A DNA stretch of 64,000 nt from a virus. Positions 1-7,402 of this stretch are shown here, in pieces. A program made the position numbers and the translations under genes. Every line of letters starts with the position of its first letter. Position 1 is the first letter of the stretch. The stretch is from IMG/VR virus record IMGVR_UViG_3300048997_000353, positions 44,442 through 108,441 of that record; one strand, 5' to 3'. A model generated the notes under the pieces. The model was not told the origin of the DNA and did no database searches. It saw only the letters and a program-made list of their open reading frames with translations.

Positions 1-1392
1 CGAACCGCCCCAAGTCTTACCGCACTGTTGGCATCTCCTGCCATTTGAAAAAATAATCGTGCACTCTGCGCTGCAATGGGGACAGATGGCGAGAGGCGCT
101 GGCTGTGGAATGTCCGCCGCCGCCCGGATCCGGCGGTGCGTCACATCGTCCATCTTGTTGGACCTGTAATAATAGTGGTACATCACTTCGGGAACATAGT
201 GTTCCAGTTTTACAACATTCAATTCCCGCAACGCATCGGACCAACGGTGATCCTCGCCGAAACCGCCGTCCATGGAAACCTTGAGTGCGAGCGACGTCAG
301 GATCGGATTGACGTGCGAGATGTCCCGGTAGTGACCGTCCTGATCTGAATTCCAACCATCGTATTTCAGGGAATGATAGGTAGGCTTCATCGCGTCGCCA
401 TCGATATAGCACTGCAATTGGAAGCCGACATAATCAATGCCATCAAGCAAGGGCAGAATACTTTCCACATAATCCGGAGCGACAATATCGTCGTCGTCGA
501 CGAAGCAGCTATATTCTCCGACCGCTTGCTCGCGCATGGCCTGGCGGTTTTCCCCGAGGCCCATATTTTCATCGAACAAGCGAATGTCGATTTCCACGCC
601 GGGCGCGCGATCGACTTGCGGCTGCAGGACAGCCAGCAGCTTCTCCAGAAAATCGGCGCGCGACGGCTGCGTCAAAATCATGATTGTCCATTTTGTCGGC
701 ACTTTGACTTCTCCCCTGATTGCTTTTTTTAGTTTTTCCACGTCAGCCTTTCTTCGAAGAGTAAGCGCCTGATAGGTTCCTTCCACCCAATCGCCCTCGT
801 GCCTTTCCAGCCGTTCCTGGGTGGTTTTGTCGATCTGCGCTTTACCGAAGACGTGATGCATGTGCTCGATCACAACGGTGGGCAGATAGCGGCGGCGACC
901 CAATTGATTTGCAAGAAAATTGATCCACGTATCGCCAAAGTCAGAGCTGAAATAGGGCGGCACGAAATACCCGACAGCTTCGACCCAGCGGCGGTGCACG
1001 AACGGATGGGCGCCGGCCTTGTCTGGAGCTGGCCCTCCATCGTTTCCATGGACCATCAGGATCCGGTCCAGGCAGGGAGAAAATGCTTCTTCGACGAGCC
1101 GATTCCAGCCTGGCGTGTGGAAGATCACGTCGTCATTGCATTGCATGACGATATCGCCCTTGGCTATTTTGAAAAGTTCATTCCAGGTCTGCGTGAGCAG
1201 AATTCGCGGACCCACGATATAGCGGATTCCGAGCTGCTCTGCCATCGTCGCAGATGGTTTGTCGTCATCGTCCACGTAGACAATAATTTCGACTGGATGA
1301 GTTGAATCCATCTCAACGGAGCGCCGGATTGACTCGACCGTGCGTGCTAGTCCGGCCGGCCGGCCGCGGGTGGGAAAGAGAACAGAGATCAT
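1..1392 (-). CDS. Tandem two-domain GT2 glycosyltransferase (partial, runs off left edge)
   Basis: One uninterrupted minus-strand frame reads from an ATG at 1392 to the window edge. The first half (about 220 residues) starts MISVLFPTRGRP and has a DDDD motif (VYVDDDDK) and a QCNDD motif typical of GT-A fold GT2 enzymes. A second GT-like domain starts near residue 230 (TIMILTQPSR) with FVDDDD. After it come two CxxC pairs (CPHC, CQQCG) suggesting a zinc ribbon. It overlaps the upstream gene by ATGA and follows a methyltransferase and another glycosyltransferase, so it probably modifies a virion or host surface glycan. The C-terminus is not in the window. Confidence 0.8.
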   Translation of the reverse strand, partial: MISVLFPTRGRPAGLARTVESIRRSVEMDSTHPVEIIVYVDDDDKPSATMAEQLGIRYIVGPRILLTQTWNELFKIAKGDIVMQCNDDVIFHTPGWNRLVEEAFSPCLDRILMVHGNDGGPAPDKAGAHPFVHRRWVEAVGYFVPPYFSSDFGDTWINFLANQLGRRRYLPTVVIEHMHHVFGKAQIDKTTQERLERHEGDWVEGTYQALTLRRKADVEKLKKAIRGEVKVPTKWTIMILTQPSRADFLEKLLAVLQPQVDRAPGVEIDIRLFDENMGLGENRQAMREQAVGEYSCFVDDDDIVAPDYVESILPLLDGIDYVGFQLQCYIDGDAMKPTYHSLKYDGWNSDQDGHYRDISHVNPILTSLALKVSMDGGFGEDHRWSDALRELNVVKLEHYVPEVMYHYYYRSNKMDDVTHRRIRAAADIPQPAPLAICPHCSAECTIIFSNGRRCQQCGKTWGGS

Positions 1393-1595
1393 TCGCCTCT
1401 CCAGATTTGATTGACTCGATCCCTCGTGGTTTCCTTGAATAAAACAGCGCCACTCGGAAGATCGTCACAATGTTCAAACCAGAAGTTAGCTCCCTCCGGA
1501 TCCGAGAGAATATTGAAAACATCGGGAACCAACTGGTTATCGCTAATTTCTAGAAACTGTTCCGCGCCGTTCGTGAATTTCAAAATCAGTTTCAT
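1389..1595 (-). CDS. Small hypothetical protein in glycosylation operon
   Basis: A 68-residue protein starting MKLILKFTNGAEQF. The ATG overlaps the stop of the upstream methyltransferase (ATGA), and its own stop overlaps the glycosyltransferase start, so translation is probably coupled. No recognised domain; mixed alpha/beta composition with aromatic residues (NFWFEH). The longer upstream extension of this frame lies inside the methyltransferase gene and is not needed. Confidence 0.65.
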   Translation of the reverse strand: MKLILKFTNGAEQFLEISDNQLVPDVFNILSDPEGANFWFEHCDDLPSGAVLFKETTRDRVNQIWRGE

Positions 1596-2131
1596 GCAGG
1601 CCTCTGGAAAATGGCCAGCCCCACGATGCTGGGAAAGACCAGGTGTGGCCAATGGAGCTGCTGAAAATAATCGTAGAGTTCTGCGCAATCAAAACCCACG
1701 TCGTGCATGGCCACAATGCCAAGCGGGGCGACGTTGTGATTGCCCAGAAGTTCTAATTCTTCTAGACGGACTGGTTGTATTCCTGAATCGATAAAAACGA
1801 AATCAATGTCCGTGAGCGATACCGACTGAATCAAAACCTTGCCCTGTGATTCCATGACGGTTACTGGAAGGCCCTGCAGCCGGATCGAGGCGGCTTTGAC
1901 AGTTTCCGGATCCACGTCGCAAGTCAACAGCCGTCCAAACCCATTTTTAAGCAGAGCCTTGCCGATCTGTTCCGCGCTATCCCCGACATACGTGCCGGTT
2001 TCGAGGCAGAGTCGCGGCTTCACCAGCCGCACCAGCCCATGCAGAAACTCACCAACCTCGACTTCCACTCCCTTCTGTCTTATGTATAGGTCTTTTCGAT
2101 TACAGGCTGGGATCTGCGGGTAAAGTCTCAT
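1592..2131 (-). CDS. Class I SAM-dependent methyltransferase
   Basis: 179 residues with a Rossmann methyltransferase motif I (LETGTYVGDSA, residues about 43-53) and an acidic strand-2 end (LLTCDVDPE); later DFVFIDS resembles motif IV. The family resembles Methyltransf_24, often found with glycosyltransferases, where it methylates sugars. It overlaps its neighbours on both sides by ATGA, placing it in a glycan-modification operon with the GT2 and CgeB-like enzymes. The substrate cannot be read from sequence. Confidence 0.75.
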   Translation of the reverse strand: MRLYPQIPACNRKDLYIRQKGVEVEVGEFLHGLVRLVKPRLCLETGTYVGDSAEQIGKALLKNGFGRLLTCDVDPETVKAASIRLQGLPVTVMESQGKVLIQSVSLTDIDFVFIDSGIQPVRLEELELLGNHNVAPLGIVAMHDVGFDCAELYDYFQQLHWPHLVFPSIVGLAIFQRPA

Positions 2132-3174
2132 ACGCCAACTTTCGCTGTGACCGGGGCGAGTAATTTCTCAAGCATTTGCTCCAAGGTGAATTCCCGATGG
2201 ACGAGTTCGCAGCCGGCGCGCGCGATCCGTTCGCGGTCCGCATCATCTTCCATGAAATGCAGAATGTCCTTGGCATTTTGTTTCAGGTAGCCCGGATCGT
2301 AATAGACCAGGTGCTCGTTATTTTTGAAGAGCACATTATTTTTCGAGGATCCACCCGGCATCCTGGGATACATGACGAACGTTCCACAGGCCATCACTTC
2401 GAACACCTTGCAGACGAGCAGCCTCGACATGGGCGGCAGACAGAAAAACACTTTGATCTGGCGATAGTTTTCCGCGAGCAGTTCCGTGCTTTCGAGTTCC
2501 AGCACGCCGCCGATGTCCTGCACGAGAACTTGGCCGTGATGAAACGTCACCGAATCCGGTAAAAACGGTGCGAGCTTGGAGAGATATTCCTGCCGCAAGG
2601 GGTACAGTGAACCGATGAAACCAAGCGCGTACTTCTTTTCATTATACGCGCACGTTTTCAGCCATTCCTCGCTCGTGTCCGGAAAAGCATGTATCCCTGT
2701 GAGTTTTTTAAGTCCCGGCTTGAACATTGTTGTGTCGGCACCGAACGGTAGCCAATCACCGCCATACTTGTCGGCATCCTGCGCCGCCGGAAAAGAATAA
2801 AAATTGGCCCAGCGTTTGAGCTCATCGAGCCGTGCCGGCAAACCCAGGTCCGTACGGTCCATCGTTTCATCGAACCTGGCAATCACTGGCACTTTCAAAT
2901 CCTTCCAGCGACCCTCGTACACATCCGCAAGCCAAGCCTGCGTGTATTCATGAAACGCGCTGATCACCACGTCACAGGAATTCAGATCCTCGATCGACGG
3001 CATTTTGTTTCGAAGAAACTGGATCCCCGGAAGCTGCACACCCGGATGATTCCCAGGGAACGGACAATCCAAAACTTCGTGTCCCATTCGTTCAAGTGTG
3101 AGGCGGTAGCCGCCCAGGGTAAACCAAGATGCTAAAACATTGCGGGGGTAGAACAGAGCAATTTTCACAGGCAA
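2128..3174 (-). CDS. CgeB-like glycosyltransferase
   Basis: 348 residues with a GT-B architecture: an N-terminal Rossmann-like half (ALFYPRNVLAS) and a C-terminal half carrying the CgeB/Glyco_trans_1_2 signature (CKVFEVMACGTFVMYPRM, then LVYYDPGYL). That signature is the nucleotide-sugar binding EVMACG loop. It is the first gene of a four-gene ATGA-coupled operon and probably transfers a sugar to a surface structure. The start at 3174 is an ATG just downstream of the 3195-3344 gene. Confidence 0.75.
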   Translation of the reverse strand: MPVKIALFYPRNVLASWFTLGGYRLTLERMGHEVLDCPFPGNHPGVQLPGIQFLRNKMPSIEDLNSCDVVISAFHEYTQAWLADVYEGRWKDLKVPVIARFDETMDRTDLGLPARLDELKRWANFYSFPAAQDADKYGGDWLPFGADTTMFKPGLKKLTGIHAFPDTSEEWLKTCAYNEKKYALGFIGSLYPLRQEYLSKLAPFLPDSVTFHHGQVLVQDIGGVLELESTELLAENYRQIKVFFCLPPMSRLLVCKVFEVMACGTFVMYPRMPGGSSKNNVLFKNNEHLVYYDPGYLKQNAKDILHFMEDDADRERIARAGCELVHREFTLEQMLEKLLAPVTAKVGV

Positions 3175-3194
3175 GACTCTACCATCAAACGGGA

Positions 3195-3344
3195 TTATTT
3201 CTGTTTCGATTTTTGGGGTTGCTGTTTCTGCTGTTGTTCCTGCTGCTGCTTAGTAAGCTGTTTCTGTAATTCGATTTTCAGGATTTCGTTTTCAACATAG
3301 AGCTGCCCAATCTTCCCGTATAGAGTTGCAACCGTGATTTCCAT
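3195..3344 (-). CDS. Short Gln-rich coiled-coil protein
   Basis: 49 residues starting MEITVATLYGKIG, preceded by AAAGGAAAATC. The first half is an amphipathic helix (LYVENEILKIELQKQL) and the tail is almost entirely Q, K and E. It lies between virion genes and the glycosylation operon. Possibly a small structural or assembly peptide; no family recognised. Confidence 0.6.
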   Translation of the reverse strand: MEITVATLYGKIGQLYVENEILKIELQKQLTKQQQEQQQKQQPQKSKQK

Positions 3345-3354
3345 GATTTTCCTT

Positions 3355-4011
3355 TTAGGAAGTGCTGTCCGTGATGAGTCCGTATGCGGCGAGAGCGGTG
3401 AGCAAACTGGCGAGCGCGGCGTTCGCGCCCTTCGATCCGCTGACGGTTTGTTTCGCTGCGGGCGTTGTGGAGAAGAAGCCGACATCCCCATTTATCTGAA
3501 GAGCATTATCCGCTTGAAGATTACCTCCAAAACGCCACAGCGACGCTGATGCATTCCATCCCAATGAACCGCCAGAAACAGCTTCGTCGGCGTAAATAGC
3601 GAAATCGCCTGACTGGAAAGCATTGATTGCTGCGAACCTGCTAGGGGCGGCCTTGTCATAAAAAACTACGTTGAACACAGCGTTACTATTACTGTCCGTT
3701 CCCAAAGCTAGCAGCGCATGTTCGCCGTCAAAATTACCTACACCTTTCCCCGAGATGACGATCTCGCACTCGTCAAATTCCAAAACATGCCCACCCATCG
3801 CAAACGTCTTATCCGCCGTGGGATCTAGGATCTGATCGAGCGTGGGAAAGCTTCCGCCCCCGCCACCACCGCCGATAGCTGCGCCAGCCGCATAAATCTG
3901 GCCTGTTACATCGTCGATTTCCAGCGATGGAATAATGGCTCCGTTAGATTGCTGTTCAAAAACTGGCGAGGAATTGCCAACAGGAATTGCGACCAATCTT
4001 CGCAGTGCCAT
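3355..4011 (-). CDS. Phage structural protein, tail-fibre-like C-terminus
   Basis: 218 residues. A glycine run (AIGGGGGGGSFP) near residue 50 separates an N-terminal arm from a beta-rich body. The C-terminus has the motif GDVGFFSTTPAAKQ followed by NAALASLLTALAAYGLITDS, which recurs at the ends of many phage fibre or decoration proteins. It overlaps the upstream structural gene by TAATG. Virion-surface role is inferred from family and context. Confidence 0.65.
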   Translation of the reverse strand: MALRRLVAIPVGNSSPVFEQQSNGAIIPSLEIDDVTGQIYAAGAAIGGGGGGGSFPTLDQILDPTADKTFAMGGHVLEFDECEIVISGKGVGNFDGEHALLALGTDSNSNAVFNVVFYDKAAPSRFAAINAFQSGDFAIYADEAVSGGSLGWNASASLWRFGGNLQADNALQINGDVGFFSTTPAAKQTVSGSKGANAALASLLTALAAYGLITDSTS

Positions 4012-4496
4012 TATTTTCCTACCCAGCCCGAAGAAGTAGATCCTCCGGATTCCTTGACATAGAGCGTAGTGCCAGCTCCTCCACTCAAATTCAGATAGAT
4101 CGATCCGACTGGTGCCGCCACCACGCCCGCGGGACTACCAATTCCGCTCATCGGGAGAATCGTGCCACCTTGAAAACTTGCACCAGGCCCCGAGCTGCTC
4201 ACGGTCACGCCAACGCTCACGCCCGCGCCGCCAGTCCACGTCGCAACCAAAATGAAATTGTCGTAGGTATCGCTGAGGGCAATGACCCGCTTGGCATTCG
4301 TCAGTCCCGCGTACGTGTCGAGGATCGCGACGTCGCCATTGTTCTTCACGCCCTGCACAACCAGGTTCACCGTGGCGGGCGCGCCCTTAATTACGTAATC
4401 GAATTCGATGGAGGTGCTGTTCTGCAGAGCGTTTGAAATGGTGACGAGCTTGCCGGATTCATCGACCGTGAACTGCTGCTGCTGAACTTGGCTCAT
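4011..4496 (-). CDS. Phage structural protein, probable head or tail decoration
   Basis: 161 residues of beta-rich, Gly/Ser/Val-rich sequence starting MSQVQQQQF, ending in a repetitive Gly-Ser tail that resembles fibre C-termini (GSIYLNLSGG, TLYVKES). It lies two genes downstream of the capsid gene and is coupled to the next structural gene. The SD GGAGATTTC precedes the ATG, with a pentamer-repeat unit in its 5' leader. Confidence 0.6.
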   Translation of the reverse strand: MSQVQQQQFTVDESGKLVTISNALQNSTSIEFDYVIKGAPATVNLVVQGVKNNGDVAILDTYAGLTNAKRVIALSDTYDNFILVATWTGGAGVSVGVTVSSSGPGASFQGGTILPMSGIGSPAGVVAAPVGSIYLNLSGGAGTTLYVKESGGSTSSGWVGK

Positions 4497-4532
4497 GAAA
4501 TCTCCTGTGGTACTCTGCTGCGCACATCACGT

Positions 4533-4600
4533 AGCGGCATGTTCCCACTGGTCATGACACGACGCGACATGTCCGCACACGACGGGACGTTACGGAGCAG
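4533..4600 (-). repeat. Single pentamer-phased repeat unit upstream of structural gene
   Basis: On the minus strand this reads CTGCT, eleven pentamers mostly of the form NNGTN (for example ACGTC, CCGTC, GTGTG, ATGTC, GCGTC), ATG, then CCGCT. Header-to-header distance is 63 bases, which fits 8+5n as in the large arrays. It sits after the capsid-gene hairpin and before the SD of the gene at 4496, in the sense orientation. Confidence 0.8.
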
Positions 4601-4620
4601 CAAAACTAAACCAAGACAAT

Positions 4621-4649
4621 GGCGGGAGCGATTCGTAGTCGCTCCCGCC
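4621..4649 (-). terminator. Hairpin after major capsid gene
   Basis: An 11-bp GC-rich stem (GGCGGGAGCGA with TCGCTCCCGCC) with a 7-base loop, 12 bases after the capsid stop codon. The following T-rich stretch is imperfect, so termination may be partial. Confidence 0.7.
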
Positions 4650-4661
4650 ACCTTTGTTTCC

Positions 4662-6578
4662 TTAGCTTTGGACCGGACCGTACTTGGCTTCGGCCTTTTT
4701 CAAGATGCGGGAGAACAACGCTTTCACTCCGGCCTTGAGGAAGGAAGATTTCTCAACCACACGCGCAGCGCGTTCGCCGTATGTGCGATAGAGATCCATA
4801 ACCAACTTGGCAACTGGTCCCGACTTTTCGTAGTCGTTGACCAGCCAAGTGCGGCACTTGCTGACCCGAGGTCCGGTGAAGAAATTCTCATCGAACGCGA
4901 CTGCTGCCAGCCAGCACGGAGCCACAAAAGGACCGATTCCGGTTCTCACAGCAGTAATCCACGGCATGTAGTGAGCCAATACTTGGTGGATGTACGTGCC
5001 GAAGGTCCACTGCCGGGAAACCGTGGGCCACTCGATCGCGTAGTAATCCCGTTGAGTCAGGAACTGCCGCACGGCCGGGATCCGGCTATGCGGGTAGGGA
5101 TTGGTGTTGATGTCGTACACGATCGTGCCGGCGGGAAACATCGGATGGAGCCGGATGGGAATGACGGCGGAACCGGTGGGGCTGATGGAGTATTTGGATT
5201 TGTACCCCGTCACGGCGAAGCCGGCGGTCAAGCCGGAATCCTGGCCCGCTTTGTCGTACCCGAACACGAAGCTGTTGGTGCCCGTCGACGAGTAGATCAC
5301 TGCGGACTCGAGTGAGGCGCGGACGTCGGACGAAACCCAGATAGCATCGGGTTGGGCTTGGTAGTTATTCCACATGAAGGCGAGGTCGGCTTCGATTTCG
5401 GCGACTTGGCCATTGCCGGCGGGGGTCAAGCTTCCGCCGTTCATGTCGGTCCAGTTTCCGTTGAGGAAAGTGTAAGTACCGAGGCCATCGAAATCGGTGG
5501 TCTGGTAGCTGTTGTCAACGTTGAGGCCAGCGGCGGCACCGGTTTGTGTTCCTGCAGCGGCAGCGACGATGGTGTAGCTGGGCCATGCGGTGATGGCGCC
5601 GAGTTTCACGTTGGCGGCGGATGCGGATACGTTCACACCCCAGAACCAGGCATAGGCGACAGCGCCCTTCATGGCGGGGATGGAGACGTTAACTTTTTGT
5701 GCCGCTGCGTTTGTGGTCACGAGGGCGGCCACGTTGGAAATGGCGCTGCAGCCGCAGGCCACGTTCGTGGTTGTGCCGTCCGCGTTGGTCCGAACGTAAT
5801 TGGTGGTGAGACCGTTTACGACGGAAGGGGGAGCCGCATAGCCGGCCTGTCCGCCCGGGTTCATGCCCATGCCGGTGATGGCGACAACCGCCACAACGAC
5901 GTTGGCCGAAGTTCCGAGCGCGCCCGTTCCTGTTGCCAGGGCAGACGTCACGTTCGTGGCTTGACCGAGAGCGAAACCCAAGTTGCCGGCGTTGAGCGAA
6001 TTGGGACCGGAGTTGCCCCAGATCGTCATCATTTCCTCTTGGAGCCGGAGGCGCGCCAAGTTGCGGAAATGTTCGTCGGCCAGGTTATCGGTGTAGCCTT
6101 CCCCGGCAAACTGCGCCGTGAACGTTTCTCCACCGTCCATGCCCATTTCCTTGTAAGTCGCGAGGTAATCGACTTCGTTCGGCGTGGCGATGGCGTTGCG
6201 TTGCCCTTCGAGCAAACCGGAATAGACGAACGTGGAGTTCGGATTCCGCGTGGCCTTCCAGTGCGCCGAGGTGCCGACGCCGGCATTCACTTTTCCGGAC
6301 TTGCCGATCATCTGGATGAACGGCGTGAGCAACGGGAAAATGAAATAGGCGGGCCCGCGCAGATCGTAAAAATTGAAGCCGAGGGCGGTGGTGACGCCGG
6401 CCTTGATCAGCGCGCGGCCGGCACGCTTAACCAGCGGATGTTCGGGCGACCAGTCCTTGAGGGGGATGGCTCGTGCCTGCTTGCAAAGGTCGGCAATTTG
6501 CGGATCCGACATCGCCTTTGCCATCTGCCCGCGGCTCATCATGGTAGCGGCCGCGTACATTTCTTGCGGAACTTTCAT
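4662..6578 (-). CDS. Major capsid protein with extra C-terminal domain
   Basis: 638 residues, long for an HK97-type capsid protein. It lies directly downstream of portal, protease and scaffold-like genes, the usual head-gene order. The central part (residues about 60-550) is capsid-like, with an N-terminal helical arm and a large Ala/Gly/Thr-rich insertion. The last 84 residues begin CWLAAVAF and are helical and charged, resembling the CFI-box module (CFIATAAYG type) found at the ends of secreted bacterial proteins. The ATG at 6578 is the clear start. The capsid call rests on context and composition more than on a motif. Confidence 0.75.
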   Translation of the reverse strand: MKVPQEMYAAATMMSRGQMAKAMSDPQIADLCKQARAIPLKDWSPEHPLVKRAGRALIKAGVTTALGFNFYDLRGPAYFIFPLLTPFIQMIGKSGKVNAGVGTSAHWKATRNPNSTFVYSGLLEGQRNAIATPNEVDYLATYKEMGMDGGETFTAQFAGEGYTDNLADEHFRNLARLRLQEEMMTIWGNSGPNSLNAGNLGFALGQATNVTSALATGTGALGTSANVVVAVVAITGMGMNPGGQAGYAAPPSVVNGLTTNYVRTNADGTTTNVACGCSAISNVAALVTTNAAAQKVNVSIPAMKGAVAYAWFWGVNVSASAANVKLGAITAWPSYTIVAAAAGTQTGAAAGLNVDNSYQTTDFDGLGTYTFLNGNWTDMNGGSLTPAGNGQVAEIEADLAFMWNNYQAQPDAIWVSSDVRASLESAVIYSSTGTNSFVFGYDKAGQDSGLTAGFAVTGYKSKYSISPTGSAVIPIRLHPMFPAGTIVYDINTNPYPHSRIPAVRQFLTQRDYYAIEWPTVSRQWTFGTYIHQVLAHYMPWITAVRTGIGPFVAPCWLAAVAFDENFFTGPRVSKCRTWLVNDYEKSGPVAKLVMDLYRTYGERAARVVEKSSFLKAGVKALFSRILKKAEAKYGPVQS

Positions 6579-6673
6579 CGATTATCTCCAGTCAAAAAAG
6601 AAGTGCTCGCGCAGTGCGAGTGAAACTCTTCTTCGTCTGACCGGGAACGAAGGATGATTTTTGTTACTGCCGT

Positions 6674-7348
6674 TTAGACGCCGAGGGCGTCTGCGAATTC
6701 CGGGGGAACTTTGCTCGAATCGATCGGAGCACCGCCGGGACGCGGAACCATCGTGGGACCCTTGGGCCCATCGGGCAACGCGCCGTGAACGGACGTGGGA
6801 ACCAGTTTGTCGCCAAGCTGCTCGGCAACCTGGGCCATGACCGCTTTTTTGAACATCTCCTTGAATTCGGGAGAGTCCTTGATTTCCTTGACGGCCGATG
6901 TGAGTGCTTCTCCCATGAGACCGCCCACCGTCGCCTTCACGTCGGCACTCTCCAGGAGTTTTGCCGCATTCGATTCAGCCGGAGCTGCTGCTGGATCGGC
7001 CGTTGCGCCTGCGCCGGCAGCCGCTGCCTTTGCAGCCTTGCCGTCACCGTCCATCGCGGTCTGGCAAGCGCCCATGTGTTCGCTGTGTGCCTTGTGAAGA
7101 GTGGCTGCCTCTTCGTGATGTGCTGCCAACGCTTTGTGCATCTCGTGGGCGGCGCCGAAGTAAGCCTTATCCACATGATCGTTTTCCAACGCCTCGTGCT
7201 TGGCCTTGGCCAGAGCCGCGTGATCGGTGTGGGCCTTCGCCATGGCTGTGTTGCACTTGTGCAACGCCATGTGATGTTCGGCGGATTTGCCGAAGTGCGT
7301 TCCCATCCCGCCCATCGCTTTCACGATGGCTTCAACTGTCTTGTCCAT
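6674..7348 (-). CDS. Helical scaffold-like head assembly protein
   Basis: 224 residues starting MDKTVEAIVKAMGGMG, behind a strong SD (AGGAGGAACGGC). The first 110 residues are almost pure alpha helix rich in Ala, His and Lys (AKAHTDHAALAKAKHEALE); an Ala/Pro linker follows, then a second helical part and a Pro-Gly tail. Position between protease and capsid gene fits a scaffold or capsid-assembly factor, though no family motif is visible. Confidence 0.6.
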   Translation of the reverse strand: MDKTVEAIVKAMGGMGTHFGKSAEHHMALHKCNTAMAKAHTDHAALAKAKHEALENDHVDKAYFGAAHEMHKALAAHHEEAATLHKAHSEHMGACQTAMDGDGKAAKAAAAGAGATADPAAAPAESNAAKLLESADVKATVGGLMGEALTSAVKEIKDSPEFKEMFKKAVMAQVAEQLGDKLVPTSVHGALPDGPKGPTMVPRPGGAPIDSSKVPPEFADALGV

Positions 7349-7402
7349 GCCGTTCCTCCTGAGATACAGATGCCGCTTGACCGGAGCGGCTGATTCCAAA
7401 AA

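Noticed and set aside
799-1305. 168-codon plus-strand frame
   Set aside because: Antisense to the continuous GT2 frame, which has clear catalytic motifs.
5352-6623. A 423-codon open frame on the plus strand opposite the capsid gene
   Set aside because: Gly/Val/His-rich composition typical of an antisense shadow in GC-rich DNA, no SD, and fully inside a well-supported minus-strand gene.
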